Counted from the first letter of the stretch, positions 8,997 through 18,219 are shown. The stretch: 20,225 nt of DNA from Chrysochromulina tobinii (GCA_001275005.1 JWZX01002571.1:1-20225), one strand, 5' to 3'. The notes: generated from the sequence alone by a model not told the origin. Translations and numbers: made by a program.

Positions 8997-11248
8997 ATGA
9001 ACCTCTCACTCTCGTCCCTCTCCGACTACGCGTCATACGCTAAGAACGTCGCATTGACGGCAACCACGCTGGTGGCCGGCACGGAGCTCGAGAAAAAGCT
9101 GACCGAGGCGACCAGCAACGAGCCGTGGGGCGCGTCGGGAACCATGCTCACTGAGATCTCGCGCGCCACCTTTTCGTACGAGGACTTTAAGACGATCATG
9201 TCGTTCGCCTGGAAGAATCTGCAGCTCTCTGGGTCGCTCTGGCGCGTCGTGTACAAGACGCTCAACATGATCGATCACATGGTTCGGAACGGCTCGGACC
9301 GCGTCATTGAGGATTGCCGCGACCACCTTTCAGAGATCAAGGCAAAGCTCAAGTTTGAGTTCGTCGACGCCGAAGGCAAGGACTGCGGTGTCAACGTGCG
9401 CGAGAAGGCCAAGCAGATCATCGAGCTGCTCGGCAACGAGGAGGTGCTCAACGCGGAGCGCGAAAAGGCGCGCCAGGCGCGCAACCGGTACACGGGCGTC
9501 TCCGCCTCCGACATGGGGGTGGAGGCCAAGGCTGAGGAGAAGGCGCCGGAGAAGAAAGGCTGGAGCGATGACGACTTCAAGTTCTCGGCCGAGCGCGGCA
9601 AAAAGTCGGCTGCCCCAGCAGAATCGCTCGAGAAGTCGCTCACATCAATGGCGACCGGCCTCTTCTCCACTGTCTCCGACTACGCCGCGGTACGTTTGGC
9701 GCCTTCGCCTCCCCCGCGCCGCCCTCCCCCCAGTGCACTCCCCCTCCCCTGTCAAAAGGAGACGCCCCCTCCAGCCCGACCTGATCTGCGACCACGTCTC
9801 GCTCGCAGGCGGCCAACAAGCAGATCGCCTCGATGAACACGCTCTTTCCGTCTTCGGACCTGGATAAGAAGCTCTCGGACGCGACGAGCCCTGAGCCCGG
9901 GCTGCCCTCGACCAGCCTGCTGTACGAGCTGGGGCGCGCGACCCATCGCGATGACGACTATCGCATCATCACCTCGCAGATCTGGCAGACGGTGCTTCGC
10001 TCCAACCAACGGCCCATCATCGTGCTCAAGACGCTGATGGTGCTCGAGGCGGTGCTGCTGCACGGCCCCGACCGTGCCCTCGAGGAGACTGTCGATATGA
10101 AGACGGACATCAAGGCGCTCATGACGTTTAGTCATTCGGACGAAGCGAACGTGGGCAAGGTGCGCGAAAAGGCCAAGGACATCATCGGGTTGCTCGAGGA
10201 CGGCTCGCGTTTGCAGGAGAAGCGCACGGCCGCGCAGTCCGAGTTCACCGACGGGTCGGAGACCTCGGAGACTCGCAAGCCCAAGAAGCAGCCGAGCTCG
10301 AAGTTCGATGCCCAGTTCGGCGACGACGACGGCTTCGGCGCTGCCTTTGGTGCTTCGCCCGCGCCCGCACCCGCGCCCGCACCCGCCGTCGACCTCTTCG
10401 CCTTCGATGCGCCCGCGCCGGCGCCCGCTCCCGCGCCCGTGGCAGCATTCGCCTTCGACGATACGCCCGAGCCGGCCGCACCGAGCCTCATCACTAACCT
10501 GTCGGGCAACATTGGCAAGATCTCGATCAAGGGACGCGACCGCGATGATAGTGAGAAGAAAGCCCGCAGTGGCAGCGGCGTGTCGCTTGGCGCGCTCCCC
10601 ACGCCCGCGCTCCCCGCCGCCCCCAAGGCCTTCGGTGCACCGCCCGCCGCAGCCGGACTCGCCGACATCTTCGGAGCTCCCGCTGCGCCGATGGCTATGG
10701 GTGGTGGTGGCGACATCTTTGGGGCGGCGGTGCCGCCAGCGACCCAGCCCCTGGCCTTTGGCGGCGATGACGCCTTTGGCGACTTCGGCTCCGCGCCCGC
10801 GCCTGCACCGCCCAAATCGGCGATGGATGCCCTGCTAGAGAACTCACTCAACCTCAGCGCGCCGCCCGCGCCCGCGCCCGCCAAGCCCAAGCCGATGGGC
10901 ATGGCGGCGATGGGCGGCGGCTCAGGGCTCGCGATGGGCGGCGCTCCGATGCCGCCGCCCATGCCGATGGGCGGTAGCATGGGCGGCATGCCTCCGATGG
11001 GTGGCATGCCACCGATGGGCGGCATGGGCGGAATGCCACCGATGGGCGGCATGGGCGGGATGCCACCGATGGGCGGCATGGGCGGTATGCCACCGATGGG
11101 CGGCATGGGCGGCATGCCACCGATGGGCGGCATGGGCATGGGCGGCATGCCTCCGAGCGGCATGGCTCCCGGCATGTTTTCCGCCCCAGCCCCCGCCCCC
11201 GCCCCCGCTGCCCCAGCAGCGGACCCATTTGCGGGCCTCAAGTTTTGA
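8997..11248 (+). CDS. epsin-like endocytic adaptor with two ENTH domains, 2 exons
   Basis: Exons 8997-9689 and 9809-11248 join in phase 0 across a 119-nt GTACGT...CGCAG intron, giving 710 residues. ENTH domain 1 covers about 20-150 and is canonical: LEKKLTEATSNEPWG, then LWRVVYKTLNMIDHMVRNGS and GVNVREKAKQIIELL. ENTH domain 2 covers about 240-380 (LDKKLSDATSPEP, KVREKAKDIIGLLED) and is more divergent. The tail is Pro/Ala-rich, contains DLFAFD and FGDFG, has a run of MPPMGGMGG repeats, and ends ADPFAGLKF. ENTH domains bind phosphoinositides, and epsins link membrane, cargo and clathrin/AP adaptors; the terminal DPF is a classic adaptor-ear ligand. No NPF motif or ubiquitin-interacting motif was recognised. 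Two ENTH domains in one chain is atypical. The first in-frame ATG is 8997, with a weak context. Confidence 0.9.
10976..11160 (+). repeat. 27-bp coding minisatellite in the epsin gene (MPPMGGMGG)
   Basis: A unit of about 27 bases coding MPPMGGMGG repeats five to six times with few changes, flanked by shorter 15-bp variants. The in-frame period allows length change without a frameshift. It lies in the disordered tail, away from both ENTH domains. Confidence 0.9.
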
Positions 11249-12457
11249 GACCCGTGTGAGAGGATGAGAGGAGAATGTAGGGCGCCTCGCCTTGGTTGCG
11301 ACGGCGTACACACGTGCACAAGCAGACGTTGGCCGACGCCGCCGATGGCAATGTTCGGGCGGGGAGCTCCTGCGGGAAAGCGCAGCGGTACGGCGAGCGC
11401 GGGAGAGAAATCGAATGGGGAGCCGCACGCGCTCCATCGCTGACGGACGGTCTTGCGATCAGCCTGCGGCAGTGAGACGAGAATGATGACTTTCCCGCCG
11501 CGTAGACGAATAGGCGCGAGTCACATGTCATGAGGATATGGTACTATATCGTTCGGATGTGTGTGCGGTGTGTGTAGCGTGCATGACGTGATCGTGGCGC
11601 CTGTCCTGTGGAGTGGCGCGAGGCGGCGAGGGTCGCCAAAGAACCGGACTCGAATGCGCCTCACGTTTGCGATTGCGTGTGATTCGCGCAGCCGGGAGCC
11701 GCCGGTCCCCCGCGCGGACCGGACGAGCTACCCGGCCCCGCCCGGCCGCGCGCGCCGACCGCCCGGCCCGGTCTACCGGAGCGGATCGAGTACTCCGGTA
11801 ACTCGACGAGTACACAAATTCAATGCACACGCAGACGCACACCGCACGACCACACACCACACGCCGGCGCGCGCGTGGGCGCGCCGCCGGGGGGGCAATC
11901 GTCGAATCGAATACCTCGTTAATTCGCACAGCTCTCTGCTCTGTTTGTGCGGCCGTTACGCCGGACGCTTAATCAATAATCATACGTATTTAAATAGCCC
12001 GGCCTATAGCCGGCTGCTCAATCCACATCAATGACAACGATCGCCGGGACCACACGCACAGCAGAAACGAAGCACCGCGCCAAGCGCCAAGGGGCTAAGC
12101 CTAAGGCGCTCGACGGGGGGCAATGCACCTTAGACCTTTCGCCGTTTCCCGGAGACGATGCATCGACCGCCGCGTCGACGGTGCTGCGACCTGCCGAGCT
12201 GCGTGCAGAAACGAGACACACCATCACCAGGATTCGACGGCGCCTCTACAACCCGCGAGCGAGCTCGCAACGTGTTATTACCAAAACGCTAGGTTCACGT
12301 CTCGTGACGTTTAAATACTCAACAACTCAACATGTGTGCAGTCGGTCGCTCGTATCAATGCGAGCTGAACTGCACCGCACCGCCGGCAGGAGAAAGTGCT
12401 GCTCTCCTCTTCTCCTCCTCGTGGTCGATGCTCAGTCGCCACAGGCTCATAACAGGC
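11249..12457. other. intergenic region between epsin and the EEP gene
   Basis: About 1.2 kb without a supportable gene. It has a very GC-rich block (about 11690-11790), CA-rich DNA near 11820-11870, and AT-rich islands near 11970-12000 and 12310. Plus-strand frames starting at 11561 and 12031 lack domains, are Arg-rich, and the second runs antisense into the EEP gene. The 3' ends of the convergent epsin and EEP transcripts fall here. Confidence 0.45.
11987..12014 (+). promoter_or_regulatory. TATA-like element next to a GC palindrome
   Basis: TATTTAAATA at 11987-11996 stands out in this GC-rich DNA. A near-palindrome (gcccggcctatagccggc) follows directly, and an ATG lies at 12031. The spacing resembles a core promoter, but the downstream frame is not convincing. 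Confidence 0.3.
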
Positions 12458-13588
12458 TCACAGCCCCCAGACGCCATCCTCGTCGAGCGTCCAGGTCCTG
12501 CCCTGCAGGCGTTTGCGCACCTGCTGCCACTTCCGCGCCACATATGGCTTGACGCACAGGGAGGCGAGGACGCCAAAGTGGTCGCTGAGCCACGGCGGCC
12601 CACAGTCGAGCACGAGGCGCGCGCTCACGGGCTGCAGTCCACTCGACGCACTGGTGAAGATGTAGTCGAGTTGCGTGCGCTCGCCCTCGCCTTTTGAGAA
12701 CCAGCCATGCTCGACGAGCGGATTGCGTGTCCCGTCCCACGTGTACAGACACGATGCGTGCGGTAATGGCCGCATCTGCTGCATCTGCTGGCGCTGCTGG
12801 CGCTGCTGCTCGTGTTGCTGTTGCTGCTGCTGGCATGCCACGGCCGTCGCATCGATGAAGTCGTACGGGCGCGCTGGGATCTCGCCCAGCTCAGGTGGCG
12901 AGTTGAGGTCGCCGCACACCACGAGGCGTGATCCTTCCTTCGCAAGGCGCTCCGCATGCTCAAACAGCTCCTCAAGCTGCCGAGCGCGGTGGCTCGAGGG
13001 CTTCGGCACCGATGGCATTCCGTGGCCACCGAAGAGCGCACCGGCGCCAAAGAAGCTCGCGCTCTCGGCGTTGGCGTGTGTGTTGATGACGCACAGCGGG
13101 CTGCCGTCCGAGCGCAGCCGCAGCGGTACGCACAGGGCGCCACGGGGGCGCACAAAGTTGAGGGGGTCGCCCGACTGCTCACGGAATGTGAAGGAGCTAA
13201 CGGTCGACGCGCGCTCGAGAACTTCACGGCGGTGTAGCACCATGAGTCCTGACTGAACTGGGCCGAGCAGGAATCCCGAGAGTGTCGTTTGAGGCCCGAT
13301 ATGGTCGAGCGCCTTTCGCATCAAGCGGCCCGCCTTGCAGCGAAACTCGTCGGCGGTGAGAACAAACGAGGCCTCGTAGGTGTCTTGCAGCTTCGCCGTG
13401 TAATACTCACGAACGCCATCAGTCTGCACCTCTTGAAGGCAGATGATGTCGGGCTTCAGGGCACGAATCTGCGCGACCTGATGCCGCAAGCGGTCGCTGC
13501 CGTCCAACTGCGCCGCAAAGGGCGTCGGAGTTGGTGGACCCGCGAACACGTTGAACGTGAGAACGGAAAGAGCTGCGTCCAGTCGCAT
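12458..13588 (-). CDS. endonuclease/exonuclease/phosphatase (EEP) superfamily hydrolase
   Basis: The frame from ATG 13588 to TGA 12458 gives 376 residues. All metal-dependent EEP signatures are visible in order: LTFNVFAGPP (Asn13), DIICLQEVQ (Glu53), GLMVL, VINTHANAES (His171), LVVCGDLNSPPE (Asp227, Asn229), QLDYIF (Asp308) and WLSDHFGVL (Asp336-His337). The family hydrolyses phosphodiester or phosphomonoester bonds in nucleic acids, phosphoinositides or sphingomyelin. The N-terminal pattern would suit a neutral sphingomyelinase-like or CCR4/nocturnin-like member, and sequence reading alone cannot decide. There is no LRR domain and no obvious signal peptide or membrane anchor. A Gln-rich insert (residues 253-272) lies between the DLN and LDY motifs. 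The frame stays open upstream, but that part overlaps the divergent transporter gene and lacks domain features. Confidence 0.85.
   Translation of the reverse strand: MRLDAALSVLTFNVFAGPPTPTPFAAQLDGSDRLRHQVAQIRALKPDIICLQEVQTDGVREYYTAKLQDTYEASFVLTADEFRCKAGRLMRKALDHIGPQTTLSGFLLGPVQSGLMVLHRREVLERASTVSSFTFREQSGDPLNFVRPRGALCVPLRLRSDGSPLCVINTHANAESASFFGAGALFGGHGMPSVPKPSSHRARQLEELFEHAERLAKEGSRLVVCGDLNSPPELGEIPARPYDFIDATAVACQQQQQQHEQQRQQRQQMQQMRPLPHASCLYTWDGTRNPLVEHGWFSKGEGERTQLDYIFTSASSGLQPVSARLVLDCGPPWLSDHFGVLASLCVKPYVARKWQQVRKRLQGRTWTLDEDGVWGL
12773..12832 (-). repeat. glutamine-coding trinucleotide tract in the EEP gene
   Basis: A CAG/CTG-type tract codes for a Gln-rich run broken by His, Glu, Arg and Met (QQQQQQHEQQRQQRQQMQQM). 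It probably forms a flexible loop between catalytic motifs and is a candidate for length variation. Confidence 0.85.
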
Positions 13589-13835
13589 GGCTTGAGCTCC
13601 TCTGACGCAAAGCGAATGCCGGTGCGTGTGTGCGGACCCAGATGAAATGCCGTCGGCGTTAAGGTGCTCGCATTTATCGCCACAAAAACCAGGAATCTTG
13701 GAGGGTGAAGCACGCAAGCAGGCTTTTACGTGTGGTGTGTATTCACAATGAACGCAGCATCGGTCACGACGCCGCGCTTCCCCCGAACGCTCGCCTTGCC
13801 TCTCGCTTCGCAAGGACGTGTAATCTAGAGGCAAC
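13589..13835. promoter_or_regulatory. putative bidirectional promoter (EEP / MFS transporter)
   Basis: 247 bases separate the divergent EEP and transporter start codons, so both promoters and 5' leaders must lie here. No TATA-like box was seen at a sensible distance from either gene. Confidence 0.4.
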
Positions 13836-15672
13836 ATGCGTCCACAGGGCGTCCCTATCCGTTGGCACATAGTCTTGCTCATCATCGGTCTCGCTGCTCC
13901 AGTCGAAGGATATGAGCGGATGCTGAACCAACGCCATCTTCTAACTGACAATGTCGGGTTGGTCCGTGCGAACGAGAGAGGGATCATCAGGCACCTCCGA
14001 GGTGGTGCAAAGAAAGCGGTGCAGCATCCTGGTACAGCCGTCGCACAGAAATCTGAGGCCGGTACGACTATCCTGCAGCGTCTCACCGTACTCGTCGTGG
14101 GCGTCGCACTCTTCAACGACTTCATGCTCATCACCATGCTCGTCCCGATCATTCCACAACTGCTAAAGAGCCCTCCACCGCTAGGCGTCGAGCGGAACAG
14201 CGAGGTCGCGATGGGTATCCTCTTTGCGAGCAAGGACATTTGTCAGCTCGCGTTTGCGCCGCTCGCTGGCATGCTGACGACCCACGGATCATCTCACACT
14301 GCCCTCATTTGGTCAACGGTCGGCCTTGCAATCTCGACTGTCGCATGTGAGGAGCTGGCCCGGAGCCCACTAGCCCCTGCACCACCTGCACCTCCCGTCG
14401 TGCACTCGCTGAGGCTTCGACATTTGGACAGACTCGAACCCTAACTCGAACCCGAACCCTCCCGTCGTGCAGTCGCTGAGGCATCGACATTTGGGCAGCT
14501 TATCTTCGCGCGGTGCTGTCAAGGCGCGGCCTCTGCAGCGACGATGAGCGGCGGCATGTCGCTCATCGCCGAGACCCACCCGGCCGCAATCCGCGGCACG
14601 GCGATCGGGCTCGCTTACTCTGGCTTAGCCATTGGGGTCTTGTGTGGCCCTCTGCTTGGAGGTTCAGAGGCGAACCCGAACCCTTCGCCCGAACCTGAAC
14701 CCGAACCCGAACACTAACACGAATCCTTCGCGGACCTCTGAGCGTAGGCATACTCTTTCATTGGGTGGGCAGACGACGCACCTTCCGGCTGGCTGCACTG
14801 ACCGTCGCAGTCAACGCCATCGCGCAAATCGCCCTGAAGCGCTTTGCCGAGACACATCCGACTCCGACTCCCTCGGGACTTCGATCCAAATTTGGAAACT
14901 TGGGCAGCCCTCCCGCGCCGCCCTCCCGCGCCACAGCCTCCCTCATCACGCTCCTGCGCAACCATGAGGTCCTTGCCGTCGCCGCCTCTTCGGTGGCAGT
15001 CAACAGCGTTGTGGCACTCGTAGGAGCCGCTCCAGGTCGAACCCGACGAGCCGTTCACAGCTCCCGTGCACAGCCCTCCATTCGAGCCTCCGGCTGACGC
15101 AGACTCGGCCCGGTACCGGTGCCTTCCACACTGAGGGTCGTGTTTGCGCTGTGTGTGTGCTGCCGCTCCCTCATTGGCAGCTGGAGCCCCTGTCGCAGAT
15201 CCTTCTGGACCGTGAGTTTGGTCTAGGCGTGGTCGCACGCAGCCTCGTCTTCTCCTCAGCCACCGTCGCCTACCTCGTCACCACACCGTTTGCAGGTCAT
15301 CTGAGCGACACGTTGCCCAAGTCTCGGCTGGTCTGCGTCGGACTCTGTCTTATGGTGCTATCGTCCGTAGTACTCACTCTGCGCTCGTTCGGCCTTGGCG
15401 CTGTCCTCGTCTGCTGTTGTTTGATCGGCACTGGCTGTGCGTTTGCAAACGCAGCGGGGCAGGCACTGCTCGCTGATCTGGTGGATCGGCACAAGCTAGG
15501 GGGGTACGGTATGGCATTTGCGCTGTCTGACATGGCTGATTCTCTCGGCTTCATCCTCGGGCCAATAATTGGGCTCGCCGTCAGCCAGAAGTTTGGTGCG
15601 AGTGCTGGGGTTGGGGTCCTTGGCGCCTCCTGCTTGCTGCTGGCTCCTTCCGTTCTCCGAATCGGCGTCTGA
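13836..15672 (+). CDS. MFS transporter, SLC18 (vesicular amine transporter)-like, 4 exons
   Basis: Exons 13836-14346, 14473-14661, 14748-15019 and 15181-15672 join to 487 residues; introns begin GTGAGG, GTTCAG and GTAGGA and end in AG. The splice choices restore continuous MFS helices: AISTVA-F-AEASTFGQLIFAR, GPLLGG-ILFHWVGRR and SVVAL-LEPLSQILL. Family marks include LITMLVPIIPQLL in the first core helix, MGILFASKDICQLAFAPLAG, ARCCQGAASA, the LEP of the seventh core helix, and ALSDMADSLGFILGP. These match the drug:H+ antiporter/VMAT pattern; such carriers exchange protons for amines or other organic cations. The N-terminus has an extra hydrophobic segment (HIVLLIIGLAAPVEG) that could be a signal or plastid/secretory leader. 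The loop before helix 7 carries a Pro-rich insert. Substrate and membrane are unknown. Confidence 0.85.
14391..14498 (+). repeat. duplicated 3' splice-site/exon segment inside MFS intron 1
   Basis: A 41-base segment at 14391-14431 recurs at 14458-14498 with three differences. The downstream copy contains the working acceptor (gtcgtgcag, ending 14472) and the first bases of exon 2. In the upstream copy the same place reads gtcgtgcac, so the AG is lost. Confidence 0.85.
14671..14716 (+). repeat. degenerate GAACCC hexamer repeats in MFS intron 2
   Basis: Several cgaaccc/gaacctgaaccc units fill the 86-nt intron 14662-14747. Similar units (ctcgaaccctaactcgaac) lie in intron 1 between the two copies of the duplicated acceptor, at about 14432-14460. 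Confidence 0.75.
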
Positions 15673-16341
15673 AGCCTCGATCGATTCGATTAAAGCCCGA
15701 ACGTCATTGGAGATCAGACATCAGAGTCACACACCACAAGAACCAACAGCCTCCCCCCGTTCATGGATCATGCTTATACTCAGCTGGCATCGAGAACGAC
15801 GCTAGGCGCGGCCGCTGTCAGAGTCACGATCGACGGTGTGTACGGTAACCAACGGCTCGACAAACGAGAAAAACGGGTCAACGGCCAGCGGTGCAGGAGC
15901 CGTTGCCTCCAGGGTCCCCTTACTCTTGACCTATGTGACGATGTGTGCTAAAATGTGTGCGGGGGGTATTAGCGGGGGTATCCATCGCTCACTTCCTCAG
16001 TATTGAATGTAATCCCCGGTCGGGTCCGTGCTTTGGGTTCGAGTTTCTAATCGGCCGGGCCGGGCGGCCGGGGGTCGGCGCGCTCGCCCGGGCTCGGTGC
16101 GGTGCCCTGCTCGGCGCTACGCTACCTTGGGCCTTGGCCGTGTCGCGTGTGGCCGGGATCCCGGGATGGAGACTTTTATAGGAGTCCTTGGGGTCGGGTC
16201 CACCTGCTCGCGGGCAAACTGCTCATACATCAACGCTGGCACATCATCTCTTCATCTCAAAGATAGCTTTTGATAGTACTTTTGAGTGCCAAACCGGAAA
16301 TTCGTCACTACAAGTGGTTGAGACTTAATTTATTTCCGAGT
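15673..16341 (+). other. intergenic region upstream of the propeller gene
   Basis: About 670 bases with no supportable gene. It holds a very GC-rich patch (about 16040-16130), and then composition drops toward the next gene. TTTATA at 16175-16180 is a possible TATA box about 160 bases before the chosen ATG. Confidence 0.4.
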
Positions 16342-17712
16342 ATGGTAGTAAGGAAAGCCGGTAAGCCGCGCCTCGCATCCGTTTTCCAACGCGCGTCGCC
16401 ACTCCCGCGTCGTCGCTCGTCGACATCATCGCGCCCGCACGTCAGACTGGGTATACATCGCAAACAAAGGCGTACAGATATGAAAGCCGTCCAAGTCGTC
16501 CCCGCAATGCAAGCCGCCGAAGATAAGTCTGCAGACGATCAGAAAAGACGCCGGCGTCTTCTAGCCTGGCTTTGCTGTCTGATCATCTCTCTTGCAGTTG
16601 GTCTCGGAGTAGGTCTCGGTGTGGGTCTCCGTCGTGCCGTCGCTGGGGGTCTCGGTGAGGCGCTCAGTGCACCACCTTCTCCGCCTGCTCAACCGCCGCC
16701 TCCGACATCGCCTCCGCCTTCACCCTCGCCGCCGCCGCCTTCACCCTCGCCGCCTCCGCCTAATCCTGTGATATATAAACAGGCCAATATGCTCGCAGTC
16801 GCAGGCGGGGGTGGTACGTTCGTTGCCGTCGGTGTTACCACCCCGCAGCTCATGAGCAGCAGTGATAATGGTGCGACATGGACTACGCGTATGGGTTCCA
16901 ACAATGTCGGTGATTCGCGTACGATCGCTTACGGAGGTGGAAAGTTTGTGTCTTTGAATGGACAAGCGAACCCAGGAACCAAGGGAGCGTATAGCGTCGA
17001 CGGCGCCAATTGGACGTCGATAACACTGCCTTCACCTGCTGCCGACTGGTTCGGCCTTGCGTATGGAAATGGCGTATTCGTTGCGGTGTCTAGTGGCATA
17101 GCGGCAAGGAGTTCGGATGGCATCTCGTGGACGCATGTGCCCGGACAAAACTTGGTCGTTCCATCATCTACATGGACCGCGGTGGCATATGGCGCAGGAA
17201 GGTTCGTTGCGATCGCAAGAGTAGCCACCGCGGCGTTCTCCGCATACAGTACAGACGACGGCGTGACATGGACGGCAGGGTCAACAATTGCTTCACAGGA
17301 ATGGACAGCAGTTTGTCATGGAACCCCGACGGGCGCTACAGCGATCTTTGTTGCTGTTGCCTATTCAGGAGCTAACCGTGTTAGGACGAGTGCCGATGGC
17401 ATCACATGGGCAGCACCAACTCTTCCTTCCGGTGTTGACAGCCTGTTGTGGAGAGGGGTAGCTTATGGAGCAGGCATGTTTGTCGCAATCAATGATGCCG
17501 ATGGTAGCAGCAGTGTCCAGCAGCTCTTAACCAGCCCAGACGGTGTCACTTGGACTCTTCGAGCAGCTGGAAACACCAACAAATACTACCAAACCAAGTG
17601 GAATGGAATCACATTTAACAATGGGAGGTTTGTCATGGTAGGCAACACGATCACAGTCCCCGCACTCTACAGCGATGATGGCATAAATTGGTCTTATTAC
17701 GCTTGGCAGTAA
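16342..17712 (+). CDS. type II membrane protein with Pro-rich stalk and seven-fold Asp-box beta-propeller
   Basis: The single-exon frame from ATG 16342 encodes 456 residues. The order is: a basic N-terminus; RRRR followed by a hydrophobic span ending VGLGVGLGVGL (about 73-96), a likely signal anchor; a PPSP/SPPPP stalk (110-142), like hydroxyproline-rich glycoproteins; then seven repeats to the C-terminus. Each repeat pairs a strand such as AYGAGRFVAI with an Asp-box (SSDNGATW, SVDGANW, SSDGISW, STDDGVTW, SADGITW, SPDGVTW, SDDGINW). Asp-box (BNR) repeats form beta-propeller blades in sialidases and many secreted or viral proteins; no sialidase catalytic residues are evident, so a binding role on the cell surface is more likely. 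A second ATG at 16480, nearer the anchor, is a possible start. The DNA is less GC-rich than the neighbouring genes and has no intron, which would fit acquisition from a virus or bacterium. Confidence 0.8.
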   Translation: MVVRKAGKPRLASVFQRASPLPRRRSSTSSRPHVRLGIHRKQRRTDMKAVQVVPAMQAAEDKSADDQKRRRRLLAWLCCLIISLAVGLGVGLGVGLRRAVAGGLGEALSAPPSPPAQPPPPTSPPPSPSPPPPSPSPPPPNPVIYKQANMLAVAGGGGTFVAVGVTTPQLMSSSDNGATWTTRMGSNNVGDSRTIAYGGGKFVSLNGQANPGTKGAYSVDGANWTSITLPSPAADWFGLAYGNGVFVAVSSGIAARSSDGISWTHVPGQNLVVPSSTWTAVAYGAGRFVAIARVATAAFSAYSTDDGVTWTAGSTIASQEWTAVCHGTPTGATAIFVAVAYSGANRVRTSADGITWAAPTLPSGVDSLLWRGVAYGAGMFVAINDADGSSSVQQLLTSPDGVTWTLRAAGNTNKYYQTKWNGITFNNGRFVMVGNTITVPALYSDDGINWSYYAWQ

Positions 17713-17724
17713 TAATACCATCGT

Positions 17725-17842
17725 TGCGCTTGGCCGCTGCTATCCGTTAGGGGGGGTGGTTTTCAACCGCGTTCCCGCACGCGTGCGCTTGGCCGCTGCT
17801 ATCCGTTAGGGGGGGTGGTTTTGAACCGCGTTCCCGCACCTC
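17725..17842 (+). repeat. 59-bp tandem duplication with a poly-G tract
   Basis: Two adjacent copies begin with tgcgcttggccgctgctatc at 17725 and 17784, nearly identical over about 55 bases and each with a G7 run. The array starts 12 bases after the propeller gene stop, so it is likely in that gene's 3' untranslated region or just beyond it. Confidence 0.9.
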
Positions 17843-18219
17843 GCGTGCCCGAAAGGAGCACCGAGCGTGCTCGAGCGTGCCCGGCTCGGCCCTCGACCGG
17901 CCGTCGTGCTGAGCTGAGGGGTTGGTGCACACGTGTACCTCGTATCTGAGAATCTGACATGGTTTAGAGACTCACTGCCATGAATCCGCTCGCATAGGGT
18001 GAGCTTGCGGATGAGGGCGTGATGTTGCGTGGGTTTCAAACTGTATGTCCGTGTACTTGCATCGGTGCGACCTCACGATACCGCGACATTTGTGAAACTG
18101 AGTACAAACTTTGTCGGACAGAAGACAGGTTTAGACACGAATTTGCGAGACGAGGTGCGACCTCGCACAGTTGTTCACGTGCGGTGAAAGGAGGGAGAGG
18201 TTTGAGACGTCCGCACGCG

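Noticed and set aside
10132-11319. 395-codon minus-strand frame opposite the epsin tail
   Set aside because: Its Gly/Ala/Pro/Met-Pro repeats mirror the coding minisatellite of the epsin gene; the plus strand has recognisable ENTH domains.
12031-12552. 173-codon plus-strand frame beginning 35 bases after a TATA-like element
   Set aside because: The first part has balanced composition, but no domain is visible and the second half is antisense to the EEP gene's conserved C-terminus.
13589-14239. N-terminal extension of the EEP frame up to 14239
   Set aside because: It overlaps the divergent MFS exon 1 and has no domain; the ATG at 13588 directly precedes the first catalytic motif.
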